Position numbers and translations under genes: made by a program. 6,265 bases of DNA from contig DFIZ01000044.1 in NCBI GenBank assembly GCA_002372855.1, positions 10,899-17,163 on the forward strand. The letters are read 5' to 3'. This DNA is from Bacteroidales bacterium UBA3684. GTDB lineage: Bacteria; Bacteroidota; Bacteroidia; Bacteroidales; P3. This document shows positions 1 to 5,318 of this stretch, in pieces (the stretch's first letter is position 1; every line of letters starts with the position of its first letter). The notes below the pieces were generated by a model that saw only the letters and a list, made by a program, of their open reading frames with translations, was not told where the DNA came from and ran no database searches.

Positions 1-60
1 ATAAGAAGTATATGAGAACTATATAGGAAGGATATAAGAAGGGCCGAATTATGTAGGTAA

Positions 61-92
61 GGGGTGGGAGGTTGGGGGTAGGAGGGGAGGGG
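61..92 (+). other. G-run block fitting a G-quadruplex pattern
   Basis: Five runs of three or more G lie within 32 nt (61-64, 66-68, 74-78, 84-87, 89-92), separated by loops of 1, 5, 5 and 1 nt. This fits the common G3+N1-7 quadruplex pattern. The block is on the coding strand, about 60 nt before the start of the secreted PCMD-like gene, so it would lie in or next to that gene's promoter or leader. The pattern is seen directly; folding and any regulatory role are inference. It could also be simple purine-rich low-complexity DNA continuing from the purine-rich stretch to its left. Confidence 0.5.
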
Positions 93-104
93 ATACAATA
101 TTTG
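71..104 (+). promoter_or_regulatory. Weak candidate promoter for the PCMD-like gene
   Basis: AATATTTG at 97-104 differs by one base from the Bacteroidota -7 consensus TAnnTTTG. GTTG at 71-74 could be a -33 element, with a 22-nt spacer that is slightly longer than the usual 19-21. Much of the spacer is occupied by the G-run block. The predicted leader would be roughly 40 nt. This is the only candidate I found before the first gene, and it is weaker than the other promoters in the window. Confidence 0.25.
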
Positions 105-152
105 GCGGAAAGTCGCGTTATGGTATCAAAAAACAGGTAATACCAATATAAA

Positions 153-1379
153 ATGGATATGAAGAAAGCATTGTTTTTGACGGCTGCGCTGGCCATGGCG
201 TTGTCGGGTGCGGCCCAGTACCAGCTGCCCAACGGGGGCTTCGAGGAGTGGGACGGCGGCGAGACGTCGGAACCCGCGCACTGGAACTCTTTCGCCTCGT
301 CTGACGGGTCGTTTGCCTCCCTGGCGTCGTCGCCGCACCACTACCGCCGCAACGGCGGGCGTCCCGGCAGCGACGGCAGCCACTACCTGACCATCTACTG
401 CCAGTCCATCCTCGGCATCAAGGCCAACGGCAATATGACCACGGGGCGCATCCACGCTGCCTCGATGTCGGCGGCCAGCGAGGACAACTACAACTACACG
501 CAGCGCAGCAATGCCGACCACTGCCAGCCTTTCAGCGGCACGCCGGATTCGCTGTATGTGTGGGTGAGCTTCTATGCCGCCTCCGAGACCTCCAAGGCGC
601 AGGTGTCGGCCATCCTGCATGGCGACAGCGATTTCAAGGCTCCCAACCAGGAGGACGACACGGAGCGCTACTGCGGCAGGGCCTCGGCGCGCTTCGCCCG
701 CACCACTACGTCGGCCACGGAGCCGGAGTGGTCGCTGGTGCGTGTGCCTTTCGTGTACGACGGCACGAGCGAGGGTGCCTACATGCTGGTGAACCTCACC
801 ACCAATGCCATCCCCGGCAGCGGCGACGGCAACGACTCGCTGTCGGTCGACGACCTGCGGTTCGTCTACAGCGCCTGGCTCACGGGCGTGAGCATCGACG
901 GCCGTGCCGTGCGCTATTTCCGCAAGGGCAAGCTGGACTATACGGTGCATGTCGACGATGCCGCGCTGCTCAATCCTGCCGAGGTTGTGGGCACGCCCGA
1001 GGTGGCTGACGCCACGGTGGCGACGGAGGTGGAGCCCGTCGACGACACCACGACCCTCGTCAGCCTCACTGTCACCGCCGAGGATGGCGTCACCGCGCAC
1101 ACCTACCGTCTCACCCTCACCACCGGCAACCCCGAAGGGGCCTTCCCCCTGGCTATCGGCGACGGTCCTGAGGCACCCGCCTTCAAGCTCTATCCCAATC
1201 CCGCCACCGACGCCGTCAACATCGATGCCGACGGCACGGTCGCCCTCAGCGACCTCGCCGGCCGCCGTCTGCAGACCCTCGAGGTCCACGGCACGGCCCG
1301 CATCGACCTCTCCGCCCTGCCCGCCGGCACCTACCTCCTCAGCTGCGGCAACGCCGTGCGCCGTCTGGTGAAAGAATAA
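153..1379 (+). CDS. Secreted PCMD-like protein with T9SS sorting domain
   Basis: A 408-residue exported protein, probably surface-bound or released through the type IX secretion system. Residues 1-21 form a Sec signal peptide (basic start, hydrophobic core, cleavage near SGAA|Q22). Residues 25-240 resemble the PCMD family (putative carbohydrate metabolism domain) of Bacteroidota surface proteins: they open with LPNGGFEEW (25-33) and close with a VDDLRFVY strand (232-239). Residues 240-330 look like a beta-sandwich module ending in a TAEDGVTAHTYRLTL-type strand. Residues 346-408 form a type A T9SS C-terminal domain with LYPNPA (346-351), a DLAGRRL turn, LPAGTYLL and a basic end. The start at 153 gives MDMKK; an in-frame ATG at 159 would give the more usual MKK start. 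No Shine-Dalgarno site is visible, as is normal for the phylum. The next gene starts 12 nt downstream. The substrate is unknown, and the PCMD name does not establish an enzymatic activity. The T9SS domain is the firmer call. Confidence 0.85.
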   Translation: MDMKKALFLTAALAMALSGAAQYQLPNGGFEEWDGGETSEPAHWNSFASSDGSFASLASSPHHYRRNGGRPGSDGSHYLTIYCQSILGIKANGNMTTGRIHAASMSAASEDNYNYTQRSNADHCQPFSGTPDSLYVWVSFYAASETSKAQVSAILHGDSDFKAPNQEDDTERYCGRASARFARTTTSATEPEWSLVRVPFVYDGTSEGAYMLVNLTTNAIPGSGDGNDSLSVDDLRFVYSAWLTGVSIDGRAVRYFRKGKLDYTVHVDDAALLNPAEVVGTPEVADATVATEVEPVDDTTTLVSLTVTAEDGVTAHTYRLTLTTGNPEGAFPLAIGDGPEAPAFKLYPNPATDAVNIDADGTVALSDLAGRRLQTLEVHGTARIDLSALPAGTYLLSCGNAVRRLVKE

Positions 1380-1391
1380 ATACAGAAGGTT

Positions 1392-2957
1392 GTGAAACAG
1401 TATGTTGCCATCCTGATGCTCCTGCTGCCCCTTGCCGCTGCGGCACAGAACAAGAAGAGCCTCCCGCTCTTTGAGCGGGCCGTGGAGAAAGGTGTCGTGG
1501 GCCAGTACGAGGAGGCCGAGAAGCTGCTCCTCAAGGCCCTCGATGTCGACCCCGGCTATGCCGAGGCGTGGCTCGTGCTGGGCAACCAGCGGCTGGCCAT
1601 GGAGCGCTATGCCGACGCCATCGACAGCTACGAGCACTGCCAGAACCTCGACGATCCGCGCTGGCAAAAGGAGGTGCGGCGCCAGATTGCCGTCGCCCGC
1701 TGGCGCCAGCATGCCGTGGAGAACCCCGTGCCTTTCCGCCCCATCAACCTGGGGCCGAATGTCAATACGGCCGCCGACGAGTACCTGCCGGCCCTTACGG
1801 CCGACTACCGCATGCTGGTCTTCACACGCCGTTCGCCCCGCAATGCGCAGACCCTGCGGGGTCTGGACATGGAGGAGGACTTCTACTACTCCGACTACGA
1901 CACCATGGAGCTCGACTGGGGTCCGGCCCACCGTATGCCCGAGCCCCTCAACAGCCACGGCAACGAAGGCGCCCAGACCATCTCGCACGACGGCCGTGTG
2001 GTCATCTTCACCGCCTGCGGGCGCAGTGCCCATGGCGGCTGCGACATCTACATGAGTGTGCGCCAAGGCGGCCGCTGGGGCAAGCCGCGCAGCCTGGGCG
2101 AGCCTGTCAACTCGCCCTACTGGGAGTCGTTCCCCTCGCTGTCCATCGACGGCTACACGCTCTATTTCGCCTCCAACCGCCCCGGCGGCTATGGCGGCAC
2201 CGACATCTGGTACTGCACCCTCGACGAAGGGCGCTGGAGCGAACCCCGCAACCTCGGTCCCGAGGTGAACACCAAGGGCAACGAGACGGCTCCCTATATC
2301 CACTTCGACGACAAGACGCTCTATTTCGCCTCCGACGGCCACCAGGGCATGGGGGGCATGGACCTCTATGTGGCCAAGCGGTTGAACGATAGTACTTTCG
2401 GCCATGTTCAGAACCTCGGCTATCCCATCAATACCGTTGGCGAGGAGAACAACCTCATCGTGGCCCCCGACGGTCGCACGGCCATCTTCAGCAGTGACCG
2501 CTTCGGCGGCTATGGCAAGCAGGATCTCTACTCCTTCGTCATGCCTGCGCCTGCGCGTCCGGAGCGCATCACCTTCATCGACCCCGTCGTGCAGGCCGAG
2601 AACCTGCTGACCCTCGGCGACACCGTCACCCTGCACAACATCCTCTTCCTCACCGCCAGTGCCGAACTCTACGAGGCTTCGAAGGCCGGTTTGGACCGTC
2701 TGGCCGATGCCCTGAAGCGCCATCCGCGCCTGCGTCTGGAGGTGGGCGGCCACACCGACGCCGTGGGCAAGGACGAGGACAACATGGTGCTCAGCGAGCG
2801 GCGTGCCAAGGCCGTCTACGACTACCTCGTAGAGCGTGGCGTCGAGGCCGACCGCCTCACCTACCGCGGCTACGGCGAGACACGCCCCGTGGCCACCAAC
2901 GACACCCCCGAGGGCCGCGCGCAGAACCGCCGCACCACCCTCACACCCCTCAAATGA
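1392..2957 (+). CDS. PorE-like TPR/PD40 propeller/OmpA envelope protein
   Basis: A 521-residue periplasmic, outer-membrane-associated protein expected to anchor to peptidoglycan. Residues 1-19 are a signal peptide (MKQY then a Leu/Ala core, cleavage near AAAA|Q). Two TPR-like helical pairs occupy about 24-91. A PD40/WD40-like beta-propeller covers about 133-386, with five visible repeats (near 133, 196, 248, 300 and 354) of the type DGxxLYFASxR...GGxDIY. The OmpA C-terminal domain is about 415-521, with NILF, GHTD (453-456), LSERRA (467-472) and the closing AQNRR. D456 and R471 are the positions that normally bind the diaminopimelate of peptidoglycan. The order matches PorE (PG1058) of Porphyromonas gingivalis, but PorE carries a carboxypeptidase-regulatory-like domain between propeller and OmpA; here only about 28 residues lie there. 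There is also no lipobox cysteine. The start is GTG at 1392; the next in-frame Met (residue 9) would cut off the signal peptide's basic end. It is probably co-transcribed with the T9SS cargo gene. It could instead be a PorE paralogue with another envelope role. Confidence 0.85.
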   Translation: MKQYVAILMLLLPLAAAAQNKKSLPLFERAVEKGVVGQYEEAEKLLLKALDVDPGYAEAWLVLGNQRLAMERYADAIDSYEHCQNLDDPRWQKEVRRQIAVARWRQHAVENPVPFRPINLGPNVNTAADEYLPALTADYRMLVFTRRSPRNAQTLRGLDMEEDFYYSDYDTMELDWGPAHRMPEPLNSHGNEGAQTISHDGRVVIFTACGRSAHGGCDIYMSVRQGGRWGKPRSLGEPVNSPYWESFPSLSIDGYTLYFASNRPGGYGGTDIWYCTLDEGRWSEPRNLGPEVNTKGNETAPYIHFDDKTLYFASDGHQGMGGMDLYVAKRLNDSTFGHVQNLGYPINTVGEENNLIVAPDGRTAIFSSDRFGGYGKQDLYSFVMPAPARPERITFIDPVVQAENLLTLGDTVTLHNILFLTASAELYEASKAGLDRLADALKRHPRLRLEVGGHTDAVGKDEDNMVLSERRAKAVYDYLVERGVEADRLTYRGYGETRPVATNDTPEGRAQNRRTTLTPLK

Positions 2958-2968
2958 AAATAATTTCG

Positions 2969-2976
2969 TATATTTG
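2969..2976 (+). promoter_or_regulatory. Promoter -7 element of trpS
   Basis: TATATTTG exactly matches the Bacteroidota -7 consensus TAnnTTTG and is followed by CA. It lies 24 nt before the trpS ATG, in the 43-nt gap after the PorE-like gene. No TTTG or TTG -33 element is visible at the usual distance, where the sequence is still the C-rich end of the upstream coding region. It indicates that trpS can be transcribed apart from the upstream pair. Confidence 0.7.
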
Positions 2977-3000
2977 CAGCCATAAAACAACAACGACAAT

Positions 3001-3999
3001 ATGAGTAAAGATATAGTTTGCAGTGGCATACGCCCCACGGGCAACCTCCACCTGGGCAATTATTTCGGCGCCCTGAAGAACTTCGTCCGCATGCAGGATG
3101 AACACGACTGCTTCTTCTTCATCGCCGACTATCATTCGCTGACCACCCATCCCACCCCCGGCAGCATCTACAACGACGCCCGCGCCATCCTTGTTCAGTA
3201 CCTCGCTTCGGGCCTCGACCCCGAGAAGGCCACCATCTACTTCCAGAGCGACCTGCCCGAGACCATCGAGCTCTACCTCTTCTTCAACATGAACGCCTAC
3301 CTTGGCGAGCTCGAGCGCGTCACCTCCTTCAAGGACAAGGTGCGCCAGAATCCCAACAACGTCAACGCCGGCCTGCTGACCTATCCCACCCTCATGGCCG
3401 CCGACATCCTCATCCACAAGGCCACCAAGGTGCCTGTGGGCAAGGACCAGGAGCAGCACCTCGAGATGACGCGCACCTTTGCCCAGCGCTTCAACAACAT
3501 GTATCACTCCGAGGTCTTCCCCCTGCCGCAGGCCATGGGTTCCAACGGCCAGTTGGTGAAGATCCCTGCCCTCAACGGCAGTGGCAAGATGGGCAAGAGC
3601 GAAGGCGAAGCCTCCACCATCTTCCTCACCGACGAGCCCGCCGTCATCCGCAAGAAAATCATGAAGGCCAAGTCCGACTCCGGCCCCACGGAGATGAACC
3701 AGAAGAAACCCGAGGAGATCGAGAACCTCTTCTCCCTGCTCAAGGCTGTCTCCACGCCCGACACCGTCGAGTATTTCGACGACCTCTACAACCGCTGCCA
3801 GATACGCTACGGCGACCTCAAGAAGCAGCTGGCCGAGGACATGGTGGCTTTCGTCGAGCCCCTGCGCCAGCGCATCCTCGAGATTGGTGCCGACGACGAG
3901 ACCCTGCGTCGCATCATCGACCGCGGCAAGGAGAAGGCCCACGTCAGCGCCGCCCGCACGCTGAGCGAGGTGCGCCACGTCATCGGCTACCGCAACTGA
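3001..3999 (+). CDS. trpS: Tryptophan--tRNA ligase
   Basis: A 332-residue cytoplasmic class Ic aminoacyl-tRNA synthetase that charges tRNA-Trp with tryptophan using ATP. The length is typical of bacterial TrpRS. The ATP-binding HIGH-type signature is in TGNLHLGNY (13-21) near the N-terminus, after the conserved SGIRPTG. Family-typical stretches follow: NMNAYLGELERVTSFKDK, ADILIHKA, VGKDQEQHLEMTR and RFN. The second signature loop is KMGKS (196-200), a variant of KMSKS. The C-terminal helical part ends in the usual LSEVRHVIGY. The ATG at 3001 begins MSKDIVCSG and is preceded by AACAACGACAAT with no Shine-Dalgarno site. The gene has its own -7 element just upstream and a hairpin terminator 17 nt after the stop, so it can form a single-gene unit. 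I see no leader peptide, attenuator or T-box in the 43-nt upstream gap. Confidence 0.97.
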   Translation: MSKDIVCSGIRPTGNLHLGNYFGALKNFVRMQDEHDCFFFIADYHSLTTHPTPGSIYNDARAILVQYLASGLDPEKATIYFQSDLPETIELYLFFNMNAYLGELERVTSFKDKVRQNPNNVNAGLLTYPTLMAADILIHKATKVPVGKDQEQHLEMTRTFAQRFNNMYHSEVFPLPQAMGSNGQLVKIPALNGSGKMGKSEGEASTIFLTDEPAVIRKKIMKAKSDSGPTEMNQKKPEEIENLFSLLKAVSTPDTVEYFDDLYNRCQIRYGDLKKQLAEDMVAFVEPLRQRILEIGADDETLRRIIDRGKEKAHVSAARTLSEVRHVIGYRN

Positions 4000-4016
4000 T
4001 GCCGCCGGCAGATAAC

Positions 4017-4048
4017 AAAAAAAGCCGTCCATGTTGGACGGCTTTTTT
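4017..4048. terminator. Bidirectional terminator between trpS and the lipoprotein gene
   Basis: A perfect 7-bp stem, GCCGTCC (4024-4030) with GGACGGC (4036-4042), closes a 5-nt loop. Seven A precede it (4017-4023) and six T follow it (4043-4048), so either strand reads as a stem followed by a U run. It lies 17 nt after the trpS stop and 17 nt after the stop of the convergent small lipoprotein gene, and can serve both. Confidence 0.9.
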
Positions 4049-4065
4049 GTGTGATTGGTCTTAGC

Positions 4066-4284
4066 TTACTGAGCGGCGACTTCTTCGACAGCTTCGGTGG
4101 CAACCTCGGCGGCGGCGTCAGTGAGGGTCTCGGTGGCCTCGGTGGTCTCCTCGGTCATCTCGGTGGCGGCAGCCTCGACGGCCTGCTCGGCCATGGTGTC
4201 AACGGTCTCGGTGTTGTTGCTGCCGCAAGCGGCGAAACCAAACATACCGGCAATTGCGAATGCAAAAAATACTTTCTTCATCAT
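4066..4284 (-). CDS. Small acidic lipoprotein, function unknown
   Basis: A 72-residue predicted lipoprotein. Residues 1-19 are a lipoprotein signal peptide (MMKK, then a Phe/Ala/Gly core) and the lipobox is FAAC with Cys20 as the lipidated residue. The mature 53 residues consist largely of Ala, Thr, Glu and Val, with 14 acidic and no basic residues, in a TEAxxE-like periodic pattern that suggests an extended amphipathic helix. I recognise no catalytic or binding motif. It is probably anchored in a membrane facing the periplasm or the surface. The start could be either of two adjacent ATG codons (4284 or 4281), which does not change the mature protein. It is a single-gene unit with a -7 promoter about 60 nt upstream and a terminator downstream. 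The signal peptide and its own transcription signals argue that it is a real gene despite the low-complexity sequence. Confidence 0.85.
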   Translation of the reverse strand: MMKKVFFAFAIAGMFGFAACGSNNTETVDTMAEQAVEAAATEMTEETTEATETLTDAAAEVATEAVEEVAAQ

Positions 4285-4345
4285 TTTGAGTTTTAAAATG
4301 TTTATTGTTAGGTTTTTTAACTTTTTATTTCCTTTTTTCGAGGTG

Positions 4346-4353
4346 CAAAAGTA
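4346..4353 (-). promoter_or_regulatory. Promoter -7 element of the small lipoprotein gene
   Basis: On the minus strand this reads TACTTTTG followed by CA, a full match to TAnnTTTG. It lies about 60 nt upstream of the lipoprotein start, leaving an AT-rich leader of roughly 50 nt. No clear TTTG -33 element is found 19-21 nt further upstream; that position holds a T run instead. Confidence 0.65.
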
Positions 4354-4414
4354 CTACTTATTTCTGAAATGTTAAAAAATAAAGTGCTAATAATTCCTAA
4401 AATTAAATCAATAA

Positions 4415-4427
4415 ACTGATTATCAGT
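4415..4427. repeat. 13-nt palindrome in AT-rich intergenic DNA
   Basis: ACTGATTATCAGT is a perfect 6-bp inverted repeat around a central T. It lies in the AT-rich gap between the small lipoprotein gene and rnfA, about 60 nt upstream (minus-strand sense) of the lipoprotein -7 element. It could be an operator for a dimeric regulator or a chance AT-rich palindrome. No T run follows it, so it is not a terminator. Confidence 0.3.
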
Positions 4428-4474
4428 ATTATATAAGTGCTGTTTTTTGCCTGTTTTCTCCTTGTTTCTTATGC

Positions 4475-4502
4475 AAAAACCCTTCCGGTCATCCCCGGAG
4501 GG
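4475..4502 (-). terminator. Second (distal) rnfA terminator hairpin
   Basis: The arms 4480-4488 and 4495-4502 pair as an 8-bp GC-rich stem with one bulged T and a 6-nt loop. On the minus strand the stem is followed by five T (4475-4479 are A on the plus strand). It lies just beyond the longer hairpin at 4505-4550 and looks like a back-up terminator for the rnfA transcript. Confidence 0.6.
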
Positions 4503-4504
4503 CC

Positions 4505-4550
4505 AAAAATCAATGCCCCGTCGGAAAGGTCCAGCGGGGCATTGATTTGT
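4505..4550 (-). terminator. rnfA terminator, 14-bp hairpin
   Basis: A perfect 14-bp inverted repeat, AAATCAATGCCCCG (4507-4520) with its complement (4535-4548), surrounds a 14-nt loop. On the minus strand the stem ends ATTGATTTTT, giving a five-T run. It begins about 20 nt after the rnfA stop. A T-rich stretch also follows on the plus strand, but no plus-strand gene ends here, so it is assigned to rnfA. Confidence 0.85.
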
Positions 4551-4567
4551 TTTTCAGGGTCGCATCT

Positions 4568-5158
4568 TTACGGCAGGGGCACCAGGTTGTTGAAGCCCAT
4601 GAAGGCCATGGCCAGGATACCGGCGGTGACCAGCGCGATGGGCACACCCTTCATGCCTTTGGGGGTGCCGGTGAGCTCCAGCTGCTCGCGGATGCCGGCG
4701 AAGATGACCAGCGCCAGGGTGAAGCCCACGGCGATGGAGGCCGAGTAGATGACGCTCTCCAGGAAGTTCATGTTCTTCTGGATGACCAGAATGGCCACAC
4801 CGAGCACGGCGCAGTTGGTGGTAATCAGGGGCAGGAAGACTCCCAGGGCCTGATACAGCGCCGGGGCAATCTTTTTCAGCACGATTTCGACCATCTGCAC
4901 CAGGGCCGCAATCACCAGGATGTAGGCAATGGTCTGCAGGTACTCCAGGTTCAGCGGCACCAGCACATACTGCATGATGAGGTAGGTCACCATCGTGGCC
5001 AGCAGCATCACGAAGAGCACAGCGCCGCCCATGCCGAGCGAACTCTTCACATCTTTCGACACGCCCAGGAACGGGCAGATGCCGAGGAACTGGGCCAGCA
5101 CCACATTGTTCACAAATATGGCGCCGATAATCAGTGCGAATATAGAAACTCCAGTCAT
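4568..5158 (-). CDS. rnfA: Rnf electron transport complex subunit A
   Basis: A 196-residue integral inner-membrane protein, a subunit of the Rnf complex that couples electron transfer between ferredoxin and NAD to ion (Na+ or H+) movement. The whole protein is hydrophobic, with about six membrane segments, as in RnfA/NqrE. VNNVVLAQFLGICPF (16-30) and LPLITTNCAVLG (109-120) are the family's two signature half-helices; Cys28 and Cys116 correspond to the pair that, with those of the sister subunit, holds a [2Fe-2S] cluster in the membrane. The VNN signature and overall sequence favour RnfA over NqrE, which typically has a different N-terminal motif at this place. Length is normal for the family. 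It has its own promoter and two terminators and is read as a single gene, whereas in many genomes rnfA closes an rnfBCDGE-A operon; none of those partners is in the window. The upstream same-strand gene encodes a carboxylase subunit. Confidence 0.93.
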   Translation of the reverse strand: MTGVSIFALIIGAIFVNNVVLAQFLGICPFLGVSKDVKSSLGMGGAVLFVMLLATMVTYLIMQYVLVPLNLEYLQTIAYILVIAALVQMVEIVLKKIAPALYQALGVFLPLITTNCAVLGVAILVIQKNMNFLESVIYSASIAVGFTLALVIFAGIREQLELTGTPKGMKGVPIALVTAGILAMAFMGFNNLVPLP

Positions 5159-5190
5159 AAGTCAAATGTTTTTTATTACAATTCGGACTG

Positions 5191-5222
5191 CAAAAATACA
5201 CACTTTTTCCGAACTGGCCAAA
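5191..5222 (-). promoter_or_regulatory. rnfA promoter
   Basis: On the minus strand, TTTG (5219-5222) is followed after exactly 20 nt by TATTTTTG (5191-5198) and then CA. Both elements and the spacing match the Bacteroidota primary sigma factor consensus (TTTG-N19-21-TAnnTTTG). The -7 element lies about 32 nt before the rnfA ATG. It is the only promoter in the window with both elements complete. The heptamer array begins 8 nt upstream of the -33 element. Confidence 0.85.
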
Positions 5223-5230
5223 TATTTTTT

Positions 5231-5315
5231 AAGTTTTAAGTTTTAAGTTTTAAGTTTTAAGCATTAAGTTTTTCACTTACAGCTTACAGCTTACATCTTT
5301 AAGCTTTAAGTTTTA
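5231..5315. repeat. Heptanucleotide tandem repeat array
   Basis: Plus-strand AAGTTTT occurs four times in perfect tandem (5231-5258), then AAGCATT and another AAGTTTT (5266-5272). After a 3-nt phase break come CTTACAG twice, CTTACAT, CTTTAAG twice (5276-5310) and TTTTA. All units are 7 nt and share a TTA-A-G core, so this looks like one degenerate array. It fills almost all the space between the carboxylase stop and the rnfA promoter. The A/T runs could act as an UP-like element for rnfA. Slippage could change the copy number, but a 7-nt change here would not alter the -33/-7 spacing. No convincing terminator for the upstream carboxylase gene is seen in this gap. Confidence 0.85.
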
Positions 5316-5318
5316 GTC

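Noticed and set aside
126..3059. 977-residue open frame on the minus strand, antisense to the first two genes
   Set aside because: It is in exact codon register with both sense genes, so its stops would need sense codons TTA, CTA or TCA, which are rare in this GC-ending codon use. The translation has no domain pattern, while the sense genes have signal peptides and recognisable domains.
3586..3600. KMGKS in place of KMSKS in TrpS as a sign of altered function
   Set aside because: Variation at the third position of this loop is tolerated in class I synthetases, both lysines and the serine are kept, and all other TrpRS signatures are intact.
2950..4032. 360-residue minus-strand open frame antisense to trpS
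   Set aside because: Same register effect against a clear trpS gene; the translation is a low-complexity Val/Gly/Ala/Leu mix and runs into the terminator region.
4051..4296. 81-residue glycine-rich plus-strand frame over the small lipoprotein gene
   Set aside because: Its Gly/Leu repeats are the complement of the Ala/Thr/Glu codons of the lipoprotein, whose signal peptide, lipobox, promoter and terminator favour the minus strand.
4382..4441. AAGTGCT direct repeats at 4382-4388 and 4435-4441
   Set aside because: Only 7 nt long with different flanks and no mobile-element features between them; likely chance.
5163..5170. Second -7 element (minus strand AACATTTG) closer to rnfA
   Set aside because: It has one mismatch, lies only a few nucleotides from the rnfA ATG, and lacks a partner -33 element, whereas 5191-5222 is a complete promoter.
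4547..5239. 230-residue plus-strand open frame antisense to rnfA
   Set aside because: In codon register with rnfA; the translation is His/Gln/Gly-rich as expected from the complement of membrane-protein codons, and no promoter is seen for it.
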